DNA of 64,000 nucleotides. Origin: Paramecium sonneborni (lineage: Eukaryota; Ciliophora; Oligohymenophorea; Peniculida; Parameciidae). This document shows, in pieces, positions 43,283-55,838 of this stretch (its first letter is position 1; each line of letters begins with the position of its first letter). The position numbers and the translations under genes are program-made. The notes below the pieces were generated by a model. It made no database searches. It was not told the origin of the DNA and saw only the letters and a list, made by a program, of their open reading frames with translations. The stretch is taken from NCBI GenBank assembly GCA_905182985.1, contig CAJJDN010000022.1:124001-188000 (forward strand). Reading direction: 5' to 3'.

Positions 43283-43674
43283 ATGGATATTATTAAAATG
43301 GATAGAAACAAATTAGTGAGTGTTGGGTCACAATTAAAAAATCTAAATAATATTGAGAAGTAACGTTATCTAAAGCCTGAATCATCATACGATGAGAGTT
43401 CAGGTGAATCTAGTGTTATGTGTGAATAGAATCGTTAAAAAAGATTAAATGTAGATGATGTTGTTTCTATGGTGATTGATACAGAATGTAATCAAACCAT
43501 AAAGTTGGAAGCAAAACCATTTTAGAAAAAGTAATATTAAAAATAATAATTAGTAATCGAGTAGAACAGGAGTGGGAATCATAAAAATCAATAATAATAA
43601 TGAATATTGATGAAGAGGCCATAGACAATCTAGATTTAAATGAATTTTTTGATGAATAGTATACAATTTTATGA
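43283..43674 (+). CDS. Small acidic-tailed protein of unknown function
   Basis: A 122-residue protein when the 23-nt intron at about 43532-43554 is removed. The N terminus is mixed and Ser-rich (RYLKPESSYDESSGESS), then comes an acidic C terminus (MNIDEEAIDNLDLNEFFDEQ). No domain is recognised. Its 3' end overlaps the start of the next gene. With a further 29-nt intron from 43659 it would instead read on to a TGA at 43761. The end is therefore uncertain. Confidence 0.5.
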
Positions 43675-44543
43675 ATTGCGGTTTAAGGATAAGCACTTCA
43701 TACAGTTTAAACGAGTTTAGCTTGGCAGCTATGCAGGCAAGCTATCAATTATTATTCGAATGAAAGAAGATAAAGGAGCATAATATGTCTATTACAATCT
43801 AGTGACTTCATCTCATAAATATAGAAAGGCATTTGGTGATAATATAGAAGTAATATTTTATTTTATTATCTTTTTAGTTTGCTTAACTCAAATATATTGA
43901 TAAATAAGTCAATAAAAATGAAATCACTGTTGTTATGAGATTCTTACCTGTCAATTATTCTAATGAAAAGTTACCTCTATAAAATATCAGAAGCGAAGAA
44001 TTATTTTAATGTATTTCATTCATTTTATTATTCAAAGACCATGGAATGAAATATGGAATTTTTAAGACTTCTGATTATGAAATTGCTGAAAACATCAAAA
44101 AGAAAATTATTAGGTAATTACTAATATATAAATTATAATAAGTCATTTCTAAAACAAAAAATATAATGATATTCACATTACTATTAAAGCTTAAAAGAAA
44201 TCTGCTAAAAAGGTCAAAGCATTTTTAGAAGATGATTCAATCAATCCAAGATCTTAATTAGAATTAAAAATTGGAGTACCTTTGAGTCCAACTAAAATAC
44301 CTCCTCTTATTGTCAAAGAAATTGAATAACCAAAAATTAAACCTACTCTACTTCAACCAACTATTTAGGCTATGTTTTTATTTTCTAATTATTAGATAAA
44401 TTACTGTTCCTTAAGTTCAAATTAAATAGATAAAACCAGCTACAATTATTGAATAAAGTGATCAGAAACTTATAGCAAGAGCTGTTTAATTAAAACCAGT
44501 CACATTAAATATTGATAGAGAAAGAAGCTCAAGGAAAAAATGA
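43652..44543 (+). CDS. Unknown protein with beta-rich N-terminal domain and basic tail
   Basis: A 270-residue protein with introns 43850-43877, 44114-44142 and 44374-44395. The first 145 residues look like a folded beta-rich domain (FYELRFKDKHFIQFKRVQLG, KLSIIIRMKED, ITVVMRFLPV). The rest is Lys/Pro-rich and ends in REGRS-like basic residues (DRERSSRKK). No family is recognised; the basic tail suggests nucleic-acid or chromatin contact, which is a guess. The first in-frame ATG at 43652 lies within the upstream gene; the next one is at 43760. Confidence 0.7.
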
Positions 44544-44801
44544 TGATTTAATAATAAGCAATATTAGCGTTATATTAAAAAATATAATATAATAAAATAA
44601 GATATAATATATATAATAAAATAATATTGATTTTATATTTAGTAATTGTTATTCAAACATTTTTAATATTCCATTTTATTTAGTATAAATTAAATTACAA
44701 TCTAATTTGTTAAACCGAAGATAATATCTAATATTTCAAGAGATAAAAATATTAAATAATAAACTAAAATATCAAATTAATATAAATTTATTTGACATAT
44801 A

Positions 44802-46282
44802 TCAGTGTGTTCCAACTTAACTTGAATCAAATTTGTATTTTTTCAAAACTGGATCAATTTTACCCCAAATTGTTAATGATGGCTATTTGTTTAATATCCA
44901 ATTTTTAACACAATTTTAAATATCTTTTTCTGTCAAATTTGCTAGATTTTATGCAATTTCTTATCTGTAAATTCTTCTATCAAAATAAAGAATTTAATTT
45001 GCTATAGCTTATGAAATATCATTTCCTGTTTCATGTTAACATAATTCAATAAACAATCTTCTTTTTGATCTCTACAATTCTTCAGAAGATATTTAATTTG
45101 CATAATCTTCAAAAATTCTTTTAGATACTTCTATACAAGAATCCAATTAATTTGGATTGACAACAAAATAATTACCAAATAATGCTGTGTCTTTATAAGG
45201 AGTATAAACAGCCTTTTATGTTGTAATTTCTGGATAATCTAATAAAAGTTTTTAAAATGAATTTAATGTTGATTATTCAAATATTGCAGCTTCCAAAAAA
45301 TTAGATGGTTTATCTCCTAAAAGTCTTTATAAAATTAAAAAATGATAATAATGAGGATCAGTCCATTCAGGTCCTTAATAAAATAAACCTACATTTATAT
45401 CTTCTGTTAATTCACTTTACATTAAAAATACTTCACTTTAAAAATTGACTGGAATTTCTTATTTATTTTATTAATTGTTCTTATGAATTTTACTGAAATG
45501 TTTAGTAACATATTCACATAATTATTCTTATTTAATATTACCTACTCCACAAACAATAAGATTTTCTCCATAATAATTATTTTTATGATAATCTGTAATC
45601 ATTTCTCTAGTAATGGAATACATGTTTTAAATTTTTCCTAAGATTGGTAATGACATTTAATGATTTTTGTAAGCCTTTAAAATCACAAATAAATCCTTAC
45701 TGAACGATGAGATATTTCAATCAAAGTTTCAAATTACATTTTTCTTGTTTCAAATAATTCCCTATAGATAGTATGTCTTTCTCTTTCTACATCTGATTTA
45801 GCATAAATTGAATTTGTAAGCATATCTCCTAAAATTTCAACAGCATTTTCAGCTTTATTTTTTTAAGCATTTATTGTATATGATGTATTCTCTCTTGAAG
45901 TATAAGCATTTAATTATCCACCAAAATTCTCAACATCACATTCCAATCGATCTCTACTTCTTCTACCAGTTCCCTTTAATATTTAGTTGTCTTCACTACC
46001 TTGAAATGTAAATGCTCTAAAAAATGTGCTGTTCCACTTGTTACTTCTGTTTCATTTCTACTTCCACATTTAATATAAATTGTAATGCTTTTATCTTCAA
46101 TATTATTATTACTGTGCTAATTCAGATGGCCAAAATTCTGTACATACCCTTATTCCATTTTATAATATAGTGTCTCCAAATTCTCTATCTACACTTACAT
46201 TTTATGGGATTTCTTAATGTCTAAATTATTTCAAATTATAAACAGTACTGAATCCCTTTTACATCGCTTTCCTTATTATCAT
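44802..46282 (-). CDS. Mitochondrial processing peptidase, beta-type (M16 family)
   Basis: Cleaves targeting presequences in the mitochondrial matrix. It has 465 residues and three introns (45675-45700, 45974-45999, 46117-46147). The N terminus MIIRKAMQKGFSTVYNLKQF is a presequence by composition. The M16 zinc motif HFLEH (HxxEH) is followed by LHFKGTGRR, and the distal Glu in NAYTSRENTSYT and ERHTIYRELFE complete the catalytic set, which makes this the active beta subunit and not alpha. The C-terminal half has the usual inactive-looking repeat. The 31-nt first intron is unusual because its sequence itself reads like MPP protein (see findings). Confidence 0.9.
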
Positions 46283-46408
46283 TATTATATTTTATTTTAA
46301 TTATTTTTGTGATATTATTTAATTAAAGACTTTATCTAACTTTCTATTTTAAACCTACTATTTAAAATTATTTTATTTAAAAGTTAAATATTTTACATTT
46401 TCATTAAA

Positions 46409-49400
46409 ATGTCTGATGATTATTATTTATACTCTGAAAAAGAATCTTAGTCAAAATCTAAATCAGAATCTTAGTCAGAATCATAAGATTATGATGATGA
46501 AGTAATTTTTATGATTTATCTTTTTAGCTTTAGCTATGGATTAATGATTGCTATATTAATAAATATGATATCATAGAAATTCTTGATAAATTGGAATAAA
46601 CAAAGAACTTAAAAAATAAAGTCAAATATCTATCTCCAATTCACTAATAATTTGATTCCTATTATTACTTAATTGAAACATTGGCTTTTGACTTTGTTAA
46701 ATATGAAGAAGTATTTTAATACTTACTCATGATATTAAAATCTTAAAGCTTTGAAAACTAAATTTCAGAAAGATGTCATCTATTAATTACTTAAACAACA
46801 TCAATTGATAACTTAGAGAATGAAATTTAAAAGCTTTTTCAAATATTTTATTATCTTAAAGATATTGATATGAATACTCTTAAATTATCAAACATTTCTT
46901 AAATATTTACTCTTCAAAAGATTATTGAAATTAATTACTCTGATTATCAATTCAATGAACTTTTTGAGGAATTTGACTAATTTTTAGAAAATATATAGGA
47001 AAGTGCTAAAATGTATCAATATAAACAAACTCCAGCTTATCCGATACCTTTAGAATTTATTTAGTTCAAAAATCAAAATAAATAAATTTTTGGATAACTT
47101 TAACAATTTGAATCTTTAGACGTACCATTAGAAAGATATTTAGATTATCATTTTAATATTCTGCGAGAAGATTATATTTATGATATGAGAAAATCAATAA
47201 GTTATCTATCTGAAAAAGGATTCTATTAGCATATAGACAAAAATTACACTAATAATATTGGTTTATACTAAAATATAAAGTTGGAATCATAAGAAATGGA
47301 CAATAATGGCATACTATGGAAAATATCTTTAGAATAATTTAATTTAGATGGTAGAAAATAGAAAAATATCGATTGGTTTAGATCAAAAAAATTAAATAGA
47401 GGTTCTCTAATTTGTATCACTAATGTTGAATGTCATCCATTATTATTTGGGGTAATTACTGATAGAAGTAATAAATAAAATCATTATAATGAATTTAAGA
47501 GAATTCATCTAGTATTTAAATTTTTGGGTAATAAATCGTATATTATGGAATTTTTAAATTTGTTATATTAAAAAACTATTGTAATTGAAAATCAAATTTT
47601 GATTGAATCTTAAATTGAATATTTAGAATCAATAAAAATGATTTAAAGTTTGCCTTTTGAAAATGTGCTTCTAAAAAATATGAATTATGTATCTTATCCA
47701 AAATATCTTAAAAATAAAAATGTTTTTTAAATTGATTTAGATTTAAAACCTTTATACTAAGGAGTAGGGATTAATTTATGGATATAAAATTGGCCTTATA
47801 TGAATTCAACTTTGGATGATTCTTAATTGAAAGCTATAAAACTAATTCTTTCTTAAGAAGTTGCATTGATTTAAGGACCTCCTGGAACTGGGAAAACTTA
47901 TTGTGGTATATTAGCTGTAAGAATTTTATACGAAAATTTGTTAAGTTCAGATATGCCTATTATAGTAGTTTGCTATACTAATCATGCCTTAGATTAATTT
48001 TTAGAACACATCTTAAAATATATTCCAATTGAATAAATTGCAAGGCTTGGGGGGCGTTCAAAATCTCCACAACTTTAATAATGTTTATTTTAATGTAAAT
48101 AAAAAATTCGTTTTAATTGGAATTATTTTTATGGTCTCAAAAGTGAACTAAGAAAATTATTTAATAAATTAATTTCTTATGAATACTCTTTATAAGTTAA
48201 AGATATTCGATAATACTGGCCTTAATTATATGATAAACTAATAGAAAAATTTTTAGATGACAATGATTTGAATAATTCATAAGTTGATAGTTTAGCTGAA
48301 GATTCAATTTTAGATTGTTGGATTAAAGGAAAACTTCCAAATGATTCAATGTTATGTACTCAAACGAATTTATTTGGAATTAACAATTACTATACAAGAG
48401 AAGATATTACAGATTAAGTTTTTACTAATACTATTATTGAAAGAGATAAAATTGAATTCGATGAAGACTATTATGAAAATGAATCAAATGAAGATATAGA
48501 TGAATTTTTAGATTCCGAGCATGAATACGAATAAGATGATTATGGTTATCGAGATCAAGAGTTACAATTTGAAGAAAGATAAAATGATGTAATATTATAA
48601 AATGAATAAGAATAAGAGTTAAATGAATAAGATTAAAATGAATAAAATTAAAATGAATAAGATTAAAATGAATAAGATTAAAATGATTAATAACACATAG
48701 TTTAATCTTCTTAAGAGGTTTCTGAATCTTCTGATGAATAATCATAAGAACAATTTAATTATGAAAGTTCATAGTGGTAGCCATAATAATAAGAATTAAA
48801 TGAATTCGATATATTTAATTCAAATCATTAGAATTAAGATAATTTACACTATAATTTTTAAGGAATTGAAAAGATTTAATAATATTTGTAAAATGAAAAC
48901 CTAAATCCATGGGAACTTAATAATAATGATAGAGATGAGATTATTAAATATTTGGAATACTTAAAGTATTAAGAGGATTGTCTAATATTTTAGCAAAAAT
49001 ACAAAGAATTCAAATAAATGTCTAAAACTCTTAAAGATCTTTATGAGGAAAAAGATATTTTATTCTTAAATTAATATAAGATTATTGGAGCAACTGTTAA
49101 TGGTGCTGCAAAACATATTAATAAATTAAAAAAATTAAATTCAAAAGTACTGGTTATAGAAGAAGCTGCAGAGGTTTTGGAATCCCATATTGTAGCCATT
49201 CTCACAAAAAACATATAACATTTAATTTTAATAGGAGATCATTTATAATTAAGACCTCAACTAAAATGTTATGAATTGGAATAAACTTATGAAGCAAATA
49301 TTTCATTATTTGAGAGATTATATAAGAATAATATTCCATCAGTTACACTATCATCTCAACGTAGAATGAAAACTAAATTTGCTGATTTTATAAGAATTAT

Positions 49401-51450
49401 ATATGGAAATTAGTATTTAGATCATGAGAATATATATCATAATAGAAACAATATGGAAATTATTGGTTTAAGTTAAGATTTAGTATTTTTCAATCATAAT
49501 TGGCTTGAAAAAGATGATTCAAAATCAAAAGAAAATCCCAAGGAAGCAGAAATGATTTTTTAAATGGTTTAATACTTAGTGAAAGTTGGATATCAAGAAT
49601 CATAAATAAGTGTTTTATCACTTTATTTAAGATAAGCATAAGTATTAAAAAGGAAATTTATGACAAAGCATTTAAGTTAAGTAAAAGTTTAGACAGTTGA
49701 TAATTATTAAGGAGAAGAAAATGATATAGTAATAATTTCATTGGTTAGAAATAATAATATTAACAAACTTGGATTTATTAAAGTTGAAAATAGAATTAAT
49801 GTAGCATTATCAAGAGCAAGATTAGGTCTTTATGTGTTTGGATGTTTTGATTTTATAAAAAAGGCATCTAATACTGGGTCTTTGTGGAGAAAAATAATTG
49901 CATTAGCATAGAATAAAAATTATTTATAAGATTTTATAACATTAAAATGTTTAACACATAATACTTTAAGAAAAGTTGAGAAATCAAATGAATGGTTTAA
50001 ATTAGATGCAGGTTGTTGTTAAATGACTTGCAATGAACAATTTGATGAATGTAATCATATTTGTTAGAGTCAATGTCATTTAGGAAATCACACTCGAGAT
50101 AAATGTCCAGAAGAATGTGAGAGAACACTTAATTGTGGACATAAATGTAATTTAAAATGCAAAGATTAATGTATTTGCACAGAAAAAATAAAGACAATTT
50201 TACCTGATTGTAATCATGAGTCTTTAATACTCTGTGGTAAGGATCCTTCAAAAGAATATTGTTTAAAAGATTTAGAGATATATTTTTAAGAATGTAATCA
50301 CACAGTTTTTTACAAATGCTATGAAAGAAAAAATTTTATTTATAAATGTCAACATACTTGCCAGAAACAACTTTAATGTGGTCATAGTTGTTCAAAAAAA
50401 TGCTGGTAGATTTGTTATAGTTATCCATGTGAAGATGAATGTATTAAAGCTAGACCTTGTGGTCACTCTGCTAAATGTTAAAATATGTGTTCCGAAGAAT
50501 GTACTCCTTGTGATTAAAAGATTTTAATTAAACTTGATTGTGGTAAACATGAAATTGTAAAAAAATGCATCTAAATCTAAAACTATTTGATTCAAGATTT
50601 AAAGATTTCACCATGTTAAATAAGATCTATAGTTGAATAAAAAGATTATAATTGTGAATTTTAAGATTCAATTTGTTATAGTTGTTTATCTTAAATAATC
50701 AAAAAGTTAACTGAAGGATGTTAAGATGTTCTTAAATATTTTAAATAAATAAAAGAATTTAATTGCTAATAACCTTGTCTTAAATCTAGAGAATGTGGAC
50801 ATATTTTTTAATGCTAAAATCTTTGTTCTGAAATTTGCACTCCATGTGAAAAAATGGTTGTAAAAACATTAGAGTGTGGTCATGAATATTAATTTTTATG
50901 CAAAGACAAACTTGATTATTAATAAAATTTCAAATGTAAGAAACAGTGTATACGAGAATATCAATGTAATCATCAATAAAAATGCGATAGATTATGCTTT
51001 GAAAAATGTCCTCCCTGTAAAGAAAAAGTTGTTAAATAATTAGAATGTGGTCATAGTATCAAAACCTAATGTTTTCAGAACAAAAAATGTTAAAAGGTAT
51101 GCAAAAAATAAAGATAATGTGGTCATAACACTCCTTGCTATAATCAATGTGGTGATGAATGTTCTCCTTGTCCATAAAAAATATAAAAAACATTTGAATG
51201 TGGACATTAGATGAATATTCAATGTTTTTAAACATTTATTGGATGTCAAAATCCATGTGAAAAAATAAGATCATGCGGACATTATTTTAAATGCCTTAAT
51301 TATTGTTCTCAACCTTGTAGTCCTTGCTAAATTGAAGTTTTACATAAATTATCTTGTAATCATTAAAACCTTATTAAATGCTATACTTTAGATAATGAAG
51401 GCCATATAAAATAAGAGTATTAGCAAAAATGTGAAGTTTGCCAGCTTTGA
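46409..51450 (+). CDS. NFX1-type zinc-finger SF1 helicase (ZNFX1-like)
   Basis: A 1671-residue protein with one intron (46502-46527). After an acidic Ser/Gln start, the UPF1-like SF1 helicase core begins near residue 490: Walker A IQGPPGTGKTYCG, CYTNHALDQFLEHI (motif Ia), VLVIEEAAEVLE (DEAA-like motif II), LILIGDHLQLRP (III), VDNYQGEENDIVIISLVR (V) and VALSRARLGLYV (VI). A 390-residue Asp/Glu/Gln-rich insert separates motifs Ia and II. The C-terminal third is a tandem array of NFX1-type zinc fingers (CGHxC...C..C; examples NCGHKCNLKC, QCGHSCSKKC, PCGHSAKC, ECGHIFQC, QCGHNTPC). ZNFX1 relatives act with small RNAs and in RNA surveillance; that role here is inferred. Confidence 0.93.
48622..48690. 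repeat. 15-bp coding minisatellite inside the helicase gene
   Basis: Four to five near-perfect tandem copies of a 15-bp unit (AATGAATAAGATTAA) encode N-E-Q-D-Q repeats in the acidic insert of the helicase gene. Units differ by single bases, so the array is not fully homogenised. Confidence 0.85.
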
Positions 51451-51714
51451 TATCTGATTTCCAATATAATTATTTTTAGAAAATATTTAATTATCATATA
51501 TATAAATATGAAAATGATGGGTTTTTTGAATTAAAGAATTAATATAGATTTTATTTTTGAATACAATAAACAATTCAGAAAGGATGAATCGTTTAATGTT
51601 ATCAAAGGCACTTAGTTATTATCTGTAAATTGTAATATGTTAATTTGATTTGAGTTTCTTATTTTGTGATGAAAATTAAATAGATAAATAATTTGAATCA
51701 ATAGTTGTTTAGTA

Positions 51715-52930
51715 ATGATAACTGCTGAAATTCTATCTGATAAGGTATGAAATCTATAAATATAATGTTAGCCAGAAGATTAATATTCAAGACTAGAGAA
51801 AGCTGTAAATTTAACTAATCTATAATATATTAGATGATTGAATTGTTTAAATATGATAATTTACTAAATAATGAGTACTTGGTTAGAAAATTCGAGACTG
51901 ATATGTTAAAGCCAGATTATTATTTGCTACAATATGTAGTGGTATAAAGAGAAAATTCGATTAAAAGCTAATACGTCTAAAACGAATTAAACACTCGTAA
52001 AAAATATCATTTAATCTTAACTGATGTATAGAATATATTTGAATTTTTAGATTCTAAATAAATACAATAAATAATTATGGAATTTTGATCATTAAATGTT
52101 AATAATAAGACCTTATTTTCCAACAGAGAGAAAGAGAATATAAATAAAAATTCCAGGTCCTTAAGCAGCAATAATAAAAGTTGCATTATAAAAATCTGGG
52201 TTTGTAAAAGAAGAATTAGTCTATGAGGAAGAAATATATTAAGCTGACAAGAGTTATGTTAAATTAATATTAAAATCTTAAACTGAAGGTTATGCAGTTG
52301 AAATATTTGATTTTTTGATGTCTAAGAAAGTAGAACTTTAAATAGATTCTGTAATAATGTAAAATGTTGATTATTTGGATGAATTTCATAAATAAATAAA
52401 TTCAAAAAAATGTTAAATGATGACTAAGAAAATTGAATAATAAGATTTTGATTAATAAGAATATAAACGAAATGATTAACATGAAGAATAAGAGAAAGAT
52501 CATCACTATTAAAAATCTAGACCTAGAGGAGGAAATAGAGGAAGAGGAAACTATGGATATTATAGAAATGAAAAAGAAGATGATAGACATGAAGAGAAAT
52601 ATCAGAATAAAGATAAGGGAGATAGATAAGATAGATAAGATAGATAAGATAGAGGAGATAGAAATGAAAGAGGAGGAAGAACTCATGATAGAAGAGGAGG
52701 ACAAAGAGATAGAGGGAATAATGTAATTATTTATTATTTTTTAGTAATATGTATAAAAAAATGAAGTTCATCATTAATAATAATAAGTATAGTCTTAATA
52801 ATAGCAAAAATAATCAAATTATTAATTGATTCCAAAGACAGTATTATAAAAGACTCCAAAATAAAATATTAAACCTAACTCATTGAATGCTAATGATTTC
52901 CCTGCCCTAGATTCTGAATAAAAGAGTTGA
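51715..52930 (+). CDS. La-motif (LARP-like) RNA-binding protein with RGG tail
   Basis: A 370-residue protein with introns 51745-51771, 51805-51833, 52026-52050 and 52723-52744. The N terminus reads as a La motif: a helix with MIELFKYDNLLNNEYLVRKF, matching the family pattern of aromatic-basic residues around NL...D/N..L. A 130-residue middle domain follows with strand-helix order that could be an RRM-like fold (IQIKIPGPQAAIIKVALQ). The tail has RGG/RG boxes (RPRGGNRGRGNYGYY, ERGGRTHDRRGGQRDRG), a DRQ repeat, and ends with LNANDFPALDSEQ. It probably binds RNA ends or mRNA. Without introns it looks like two short ORFs. The La call is by eye. Confidence 0.78.
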
Positions 52931-53257
52931 GTTATACGAGTAATAACTCTATAGAATTATTTAAAGTATTAAACTGTTTTCACTTATTTATCTAATCACT
53001 TCCTTATTTATTTTATATCTATCATAGACTTATATAATGTAAATACTTATTTATATAATATATATCTAATATTTCCTACTCCAAAATCATATTTCAAGAA
53101 CTATTTCTTAATAATAAAATATGAAGTTAAACATTTTCTATTCCATTAGATACAAAAATAAAGCTTGAGATAATAATTAATGAAAATATAAAACAAAAAG
53201 TAGAAAATAAATTGAAAAACATATTAACTTAGATATTATACTAATATTAATGTATTC
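52931..53257. other. Convergent intergenic region
   Basis: About 327 bp between the stop codons of the LARP-like and uL22 genes, extremely AT-rich. It carries both 3' ends. No other feature is seen. Confidence 0.5.
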
Positions 53258-53869
53258 TCATGCACCAATAGCTAATCTTTACTTAGCAACTTATTTTCTT
53301 GATTAACGAGCAACAACTTTATTATTAGTTTCTTTCTTAACATTTTCATCTCTTTCAGCAGCCCAAATTTCAATATGTGCATTTGAAGAAAGGAATGCTA
53401 TAAATAATTAATAAAATAATATACGATTAATTCTTCCATGAGCTCTGTATGTTCTGCGTCTGCCTTTTTAAGCTCTGTTAACTTAAACATGATTAATGAT
53501 TAATTTTTCATTACTTAAATTCTTAACTTAAGCATTAGCTGCCAAATTTTATAAAAGTGATAATACAATTCTTACACTCTTTTCTGGCCATCTACCTATA
53601 GAAATTAAATATTTAATTAATTTACCTTATGATCTGCCAAATTCTTTAGCTTAGCCTGTTCTACCTACACCTCCATTAAATCTAGTGAATGGTACACATC
53701 TCTTATGCTATAAGACATCTTGTAAATATTTAAGTGCTTAAGCAAGAGTTTATCCTTTGATTGCTCTAGCTACTTCATATGTATTCTTAAAGTGTGTTCT
53801 CAAATCACTTGCTTTAGCTTTTGCTGATTTTTTAGCAACTGCTGGTTCTCTAGCATATTGTTTGCCCAT
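53258..53869 (-). CDS. RPL17: 60S ribosomal protein L17 (uL22)
   Basis: A 184-residue ribosomal protein, the normal size for eukaryotic L17/uL22, with introns 53398-53424 (27 nt) and 53596-53625 (30 nt). Characteristic parts: an N terminus with YAREPA, then [18 protein letters not shown], the conserved [43 protein letters not shown], the [23 protein letters not shown] segment, HIEIWAAE, and a basic tail. It lines the peptide exit tunnel of the large subunit. Strong codon regularity and perfect fit suggest a highly expressed, intact gene. Confidence 0.96.
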
Positions 53870-54069
53870 TGAATCCTTTTTAATTAATTTAATTTTATTT
53901 TTTCAAATTCAGAATCAATATGATAATAACAATATAGAAATTTGAAACAATTGTGATTATCTTATCTCATATGTTAATATTTAATTTACTTAACATATTT
54001 TTTACATAAGAATATGATTTTTATAATAAAACAATAGTTTAATAATAGTTTTATAATAATAAGTGCACT
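53870..54069. other. Intergenic
   Basis: About 200 bp upstream of RPL17, AT-rich and purine/pyrimidine-skewed. It should carry the RPL17 promoter, but no motif can be named. Confidence 0.4.
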
Positions 54070-55058
54070 TCATTTTTAAGATTTCTATTTTAACTTGTTT
54101 TTTTACATTATTTCAATAGATTGTTCCTAATTGTTACTACAAAATGAATCAAAGTTTTATGAATACTAAACACTTTCTTAGTTTTTTTCAGTCATTATAA
54201 AACTTGTTTAACAACCAATATTTAATTAATCTATTGATTATGAATTCTTTCTTAATTCAATTCTCTATTTCATATCCTCATCATAATCAATAAAAGAATT
54301 ATAATTTTATTTTGTATCACTTTTCTAAAACCTATCTTATAGTTTATCAGATTTTTAAACAGAATGACTACCTAACATTGGTCTATTTTTAGAATTAGAT
54401 TTTTAACTCATTCTACTATTTGTTTTCTAAACCGTTGGTAACATTTTACTATTCTCAGAAGAAAGTAAGACATTCGAAAACTTGTTATTCAACGATTATT
54501 CTTTTTATTTTGCCCTAAATTAATCATTACATAATACAGAGTTAATTCTCCTAATAATTATTATTCTTATTTCTTTAAATTATTTATTTCAACTATTCTT
54601 TTATGAACTATTTATTTATTCATTTCGATTTCTTACAACTATCGTTAACGAACTTCATTAATCTTTTTTTCATAGTACTTAGCCTTCATTTTTAATATTT
54701 CTTAATCTTAACCTTCAATTTATTTTACTTTCTTTTTTTTCTGTTAAATTTCTATGTTTTTTGATTATTGTAAATATGATTCTGTTTTTAATCTCTCATT
54801 TCTTACATAAATTCCTTCCTTCTCTATTATTGGTTTAAATTACTCCATTATAAATTTTCTATCTAATCCCAATTATAATTGTAATTAAGATATTGGTGAT
54901 TTATTTACATTTGGTGATAATTATCTAAAATCCTTTAATTTACTCTGCAAAACATAATTTTTTTACTCAATATCCTTTAATTAAAATTTAAGTGAATTGA
55001 CTCTTTTTTTAATTTAATCATGTTCTTAATTAACTTACACAAAACTTTATTAATTCAT
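54070..55058 (-). CDS. Coiled-coil protein of unknown function
   Basis: A 321-residue protein with one 23-nt intron (54515-54537). Start MNQQSFVQVNQEHDQIKK, then heptad-rich helix from residue 15 to about 190 (SLKFQLKDIEQKNYVLQSKL, ILKMKAKYYEKKINEVRQRQ). The second half is Ser/Asn/Gln-rich and probably disordered (NSKNRPMLGSHSVQKSDK). No domain is recognised. It lies 29 bp from the next minus-strand gene. The long poly-pyrimidine look of the plus strand here is simply the complement of Lys/Glu codons. Confidence 0.8.
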
Positions 55059-55087
55059 AATAAAATTATATAATAAATAAATTAGTT

Positions 55088-55676
55088 TCATTAAAAAATT
55101 TTGTTAATAACTCTTTATTATGATGTAGTCATAACTCTACTTGTCTGAGAGGTAGATCTCTTTTACTCCACCATACTTTTACAATTAGTTTGAGATTTAT
55201 TTGTTGTTCGAAGTCTGAATTAAGTTCCGAAAGTATAATTCAGATAATCTTTTCTTTCTTTATATTCTGTTTAAACCCTATCTGTTGATGCTATTTTAGC
55301 TAATTTAGGCTTTATGATTGGAATTTCACCATTTGTCTTAAGCCTTGTTGGATTTATCTTAGATTTAGTAATACTAACTTCAGAATTTTCATTTTGTTTT
55401 CCTTATAATTCACTGTTAAATTTGACTTTTTTTTCTGAATATATTCTTTTCATTAACTTTGGCAAATCTAATTACTTAATCTTTATCTATTTGACCTATC
55501 TTATATATAGAAGTTATTTAATACTATTCTCTTTAATCATTGCTTTTAAATGCTTTTAAGTGTTCCAATATATCAAACTTTTACTGAGATAATTTTTATG
55601 TTTTTTACATTTCAGATTTTTACTATTCTATCATTTATTTGAACTTTCCTGTTCTCTATAAATAAAAATATTCCAT
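55088..55676 (-). CDS. Small basic protein of unknown function
   Basis: A 187-residue protein; the 25-nt intron 55402-55426 (starting GTC, unusual here) joins MEYFYLQRTGKFKQMIEQQK...FRKK to RKQNENSEVSITKSK. The N-terminal third is helical, and the rest is Lys/Thr/Ser-rich with a Pro-Lys patch (GEIPIIKPKLAKIAS). No family is recognised. A second frame starting at an ATG at 55538-55540 also reaches the same exon, so the start is less certain than the end. Confidence 0.68.
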
Positions 55677-55838
55677 ATTTGATAAATTTAATATATTATG
55701 CAAAAAAACCTTTAACGACACTATGTTATTATGTTATCATTTTATCAAATTTAACGCAAATGTATAAAGTTAGCATTAGAATATAATTTCAATGGCTTTA
55801 TTAATTTTAAGGTCATTAATTGTCAAAAAATCAAATAT

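Noticed and set aside
51040..51249. Minus-strand ORF within the helicase zinc-finger region
   Set aside because: Antisense of the Cys-rich NFX1 repeats; no independent evidence.
52402..52704. Ser/Ile-rich minus-strand ORF
   Set aside because: Antisense of the RGG/DR-rich tail of the LARP-like gene; low-complexity artefact.
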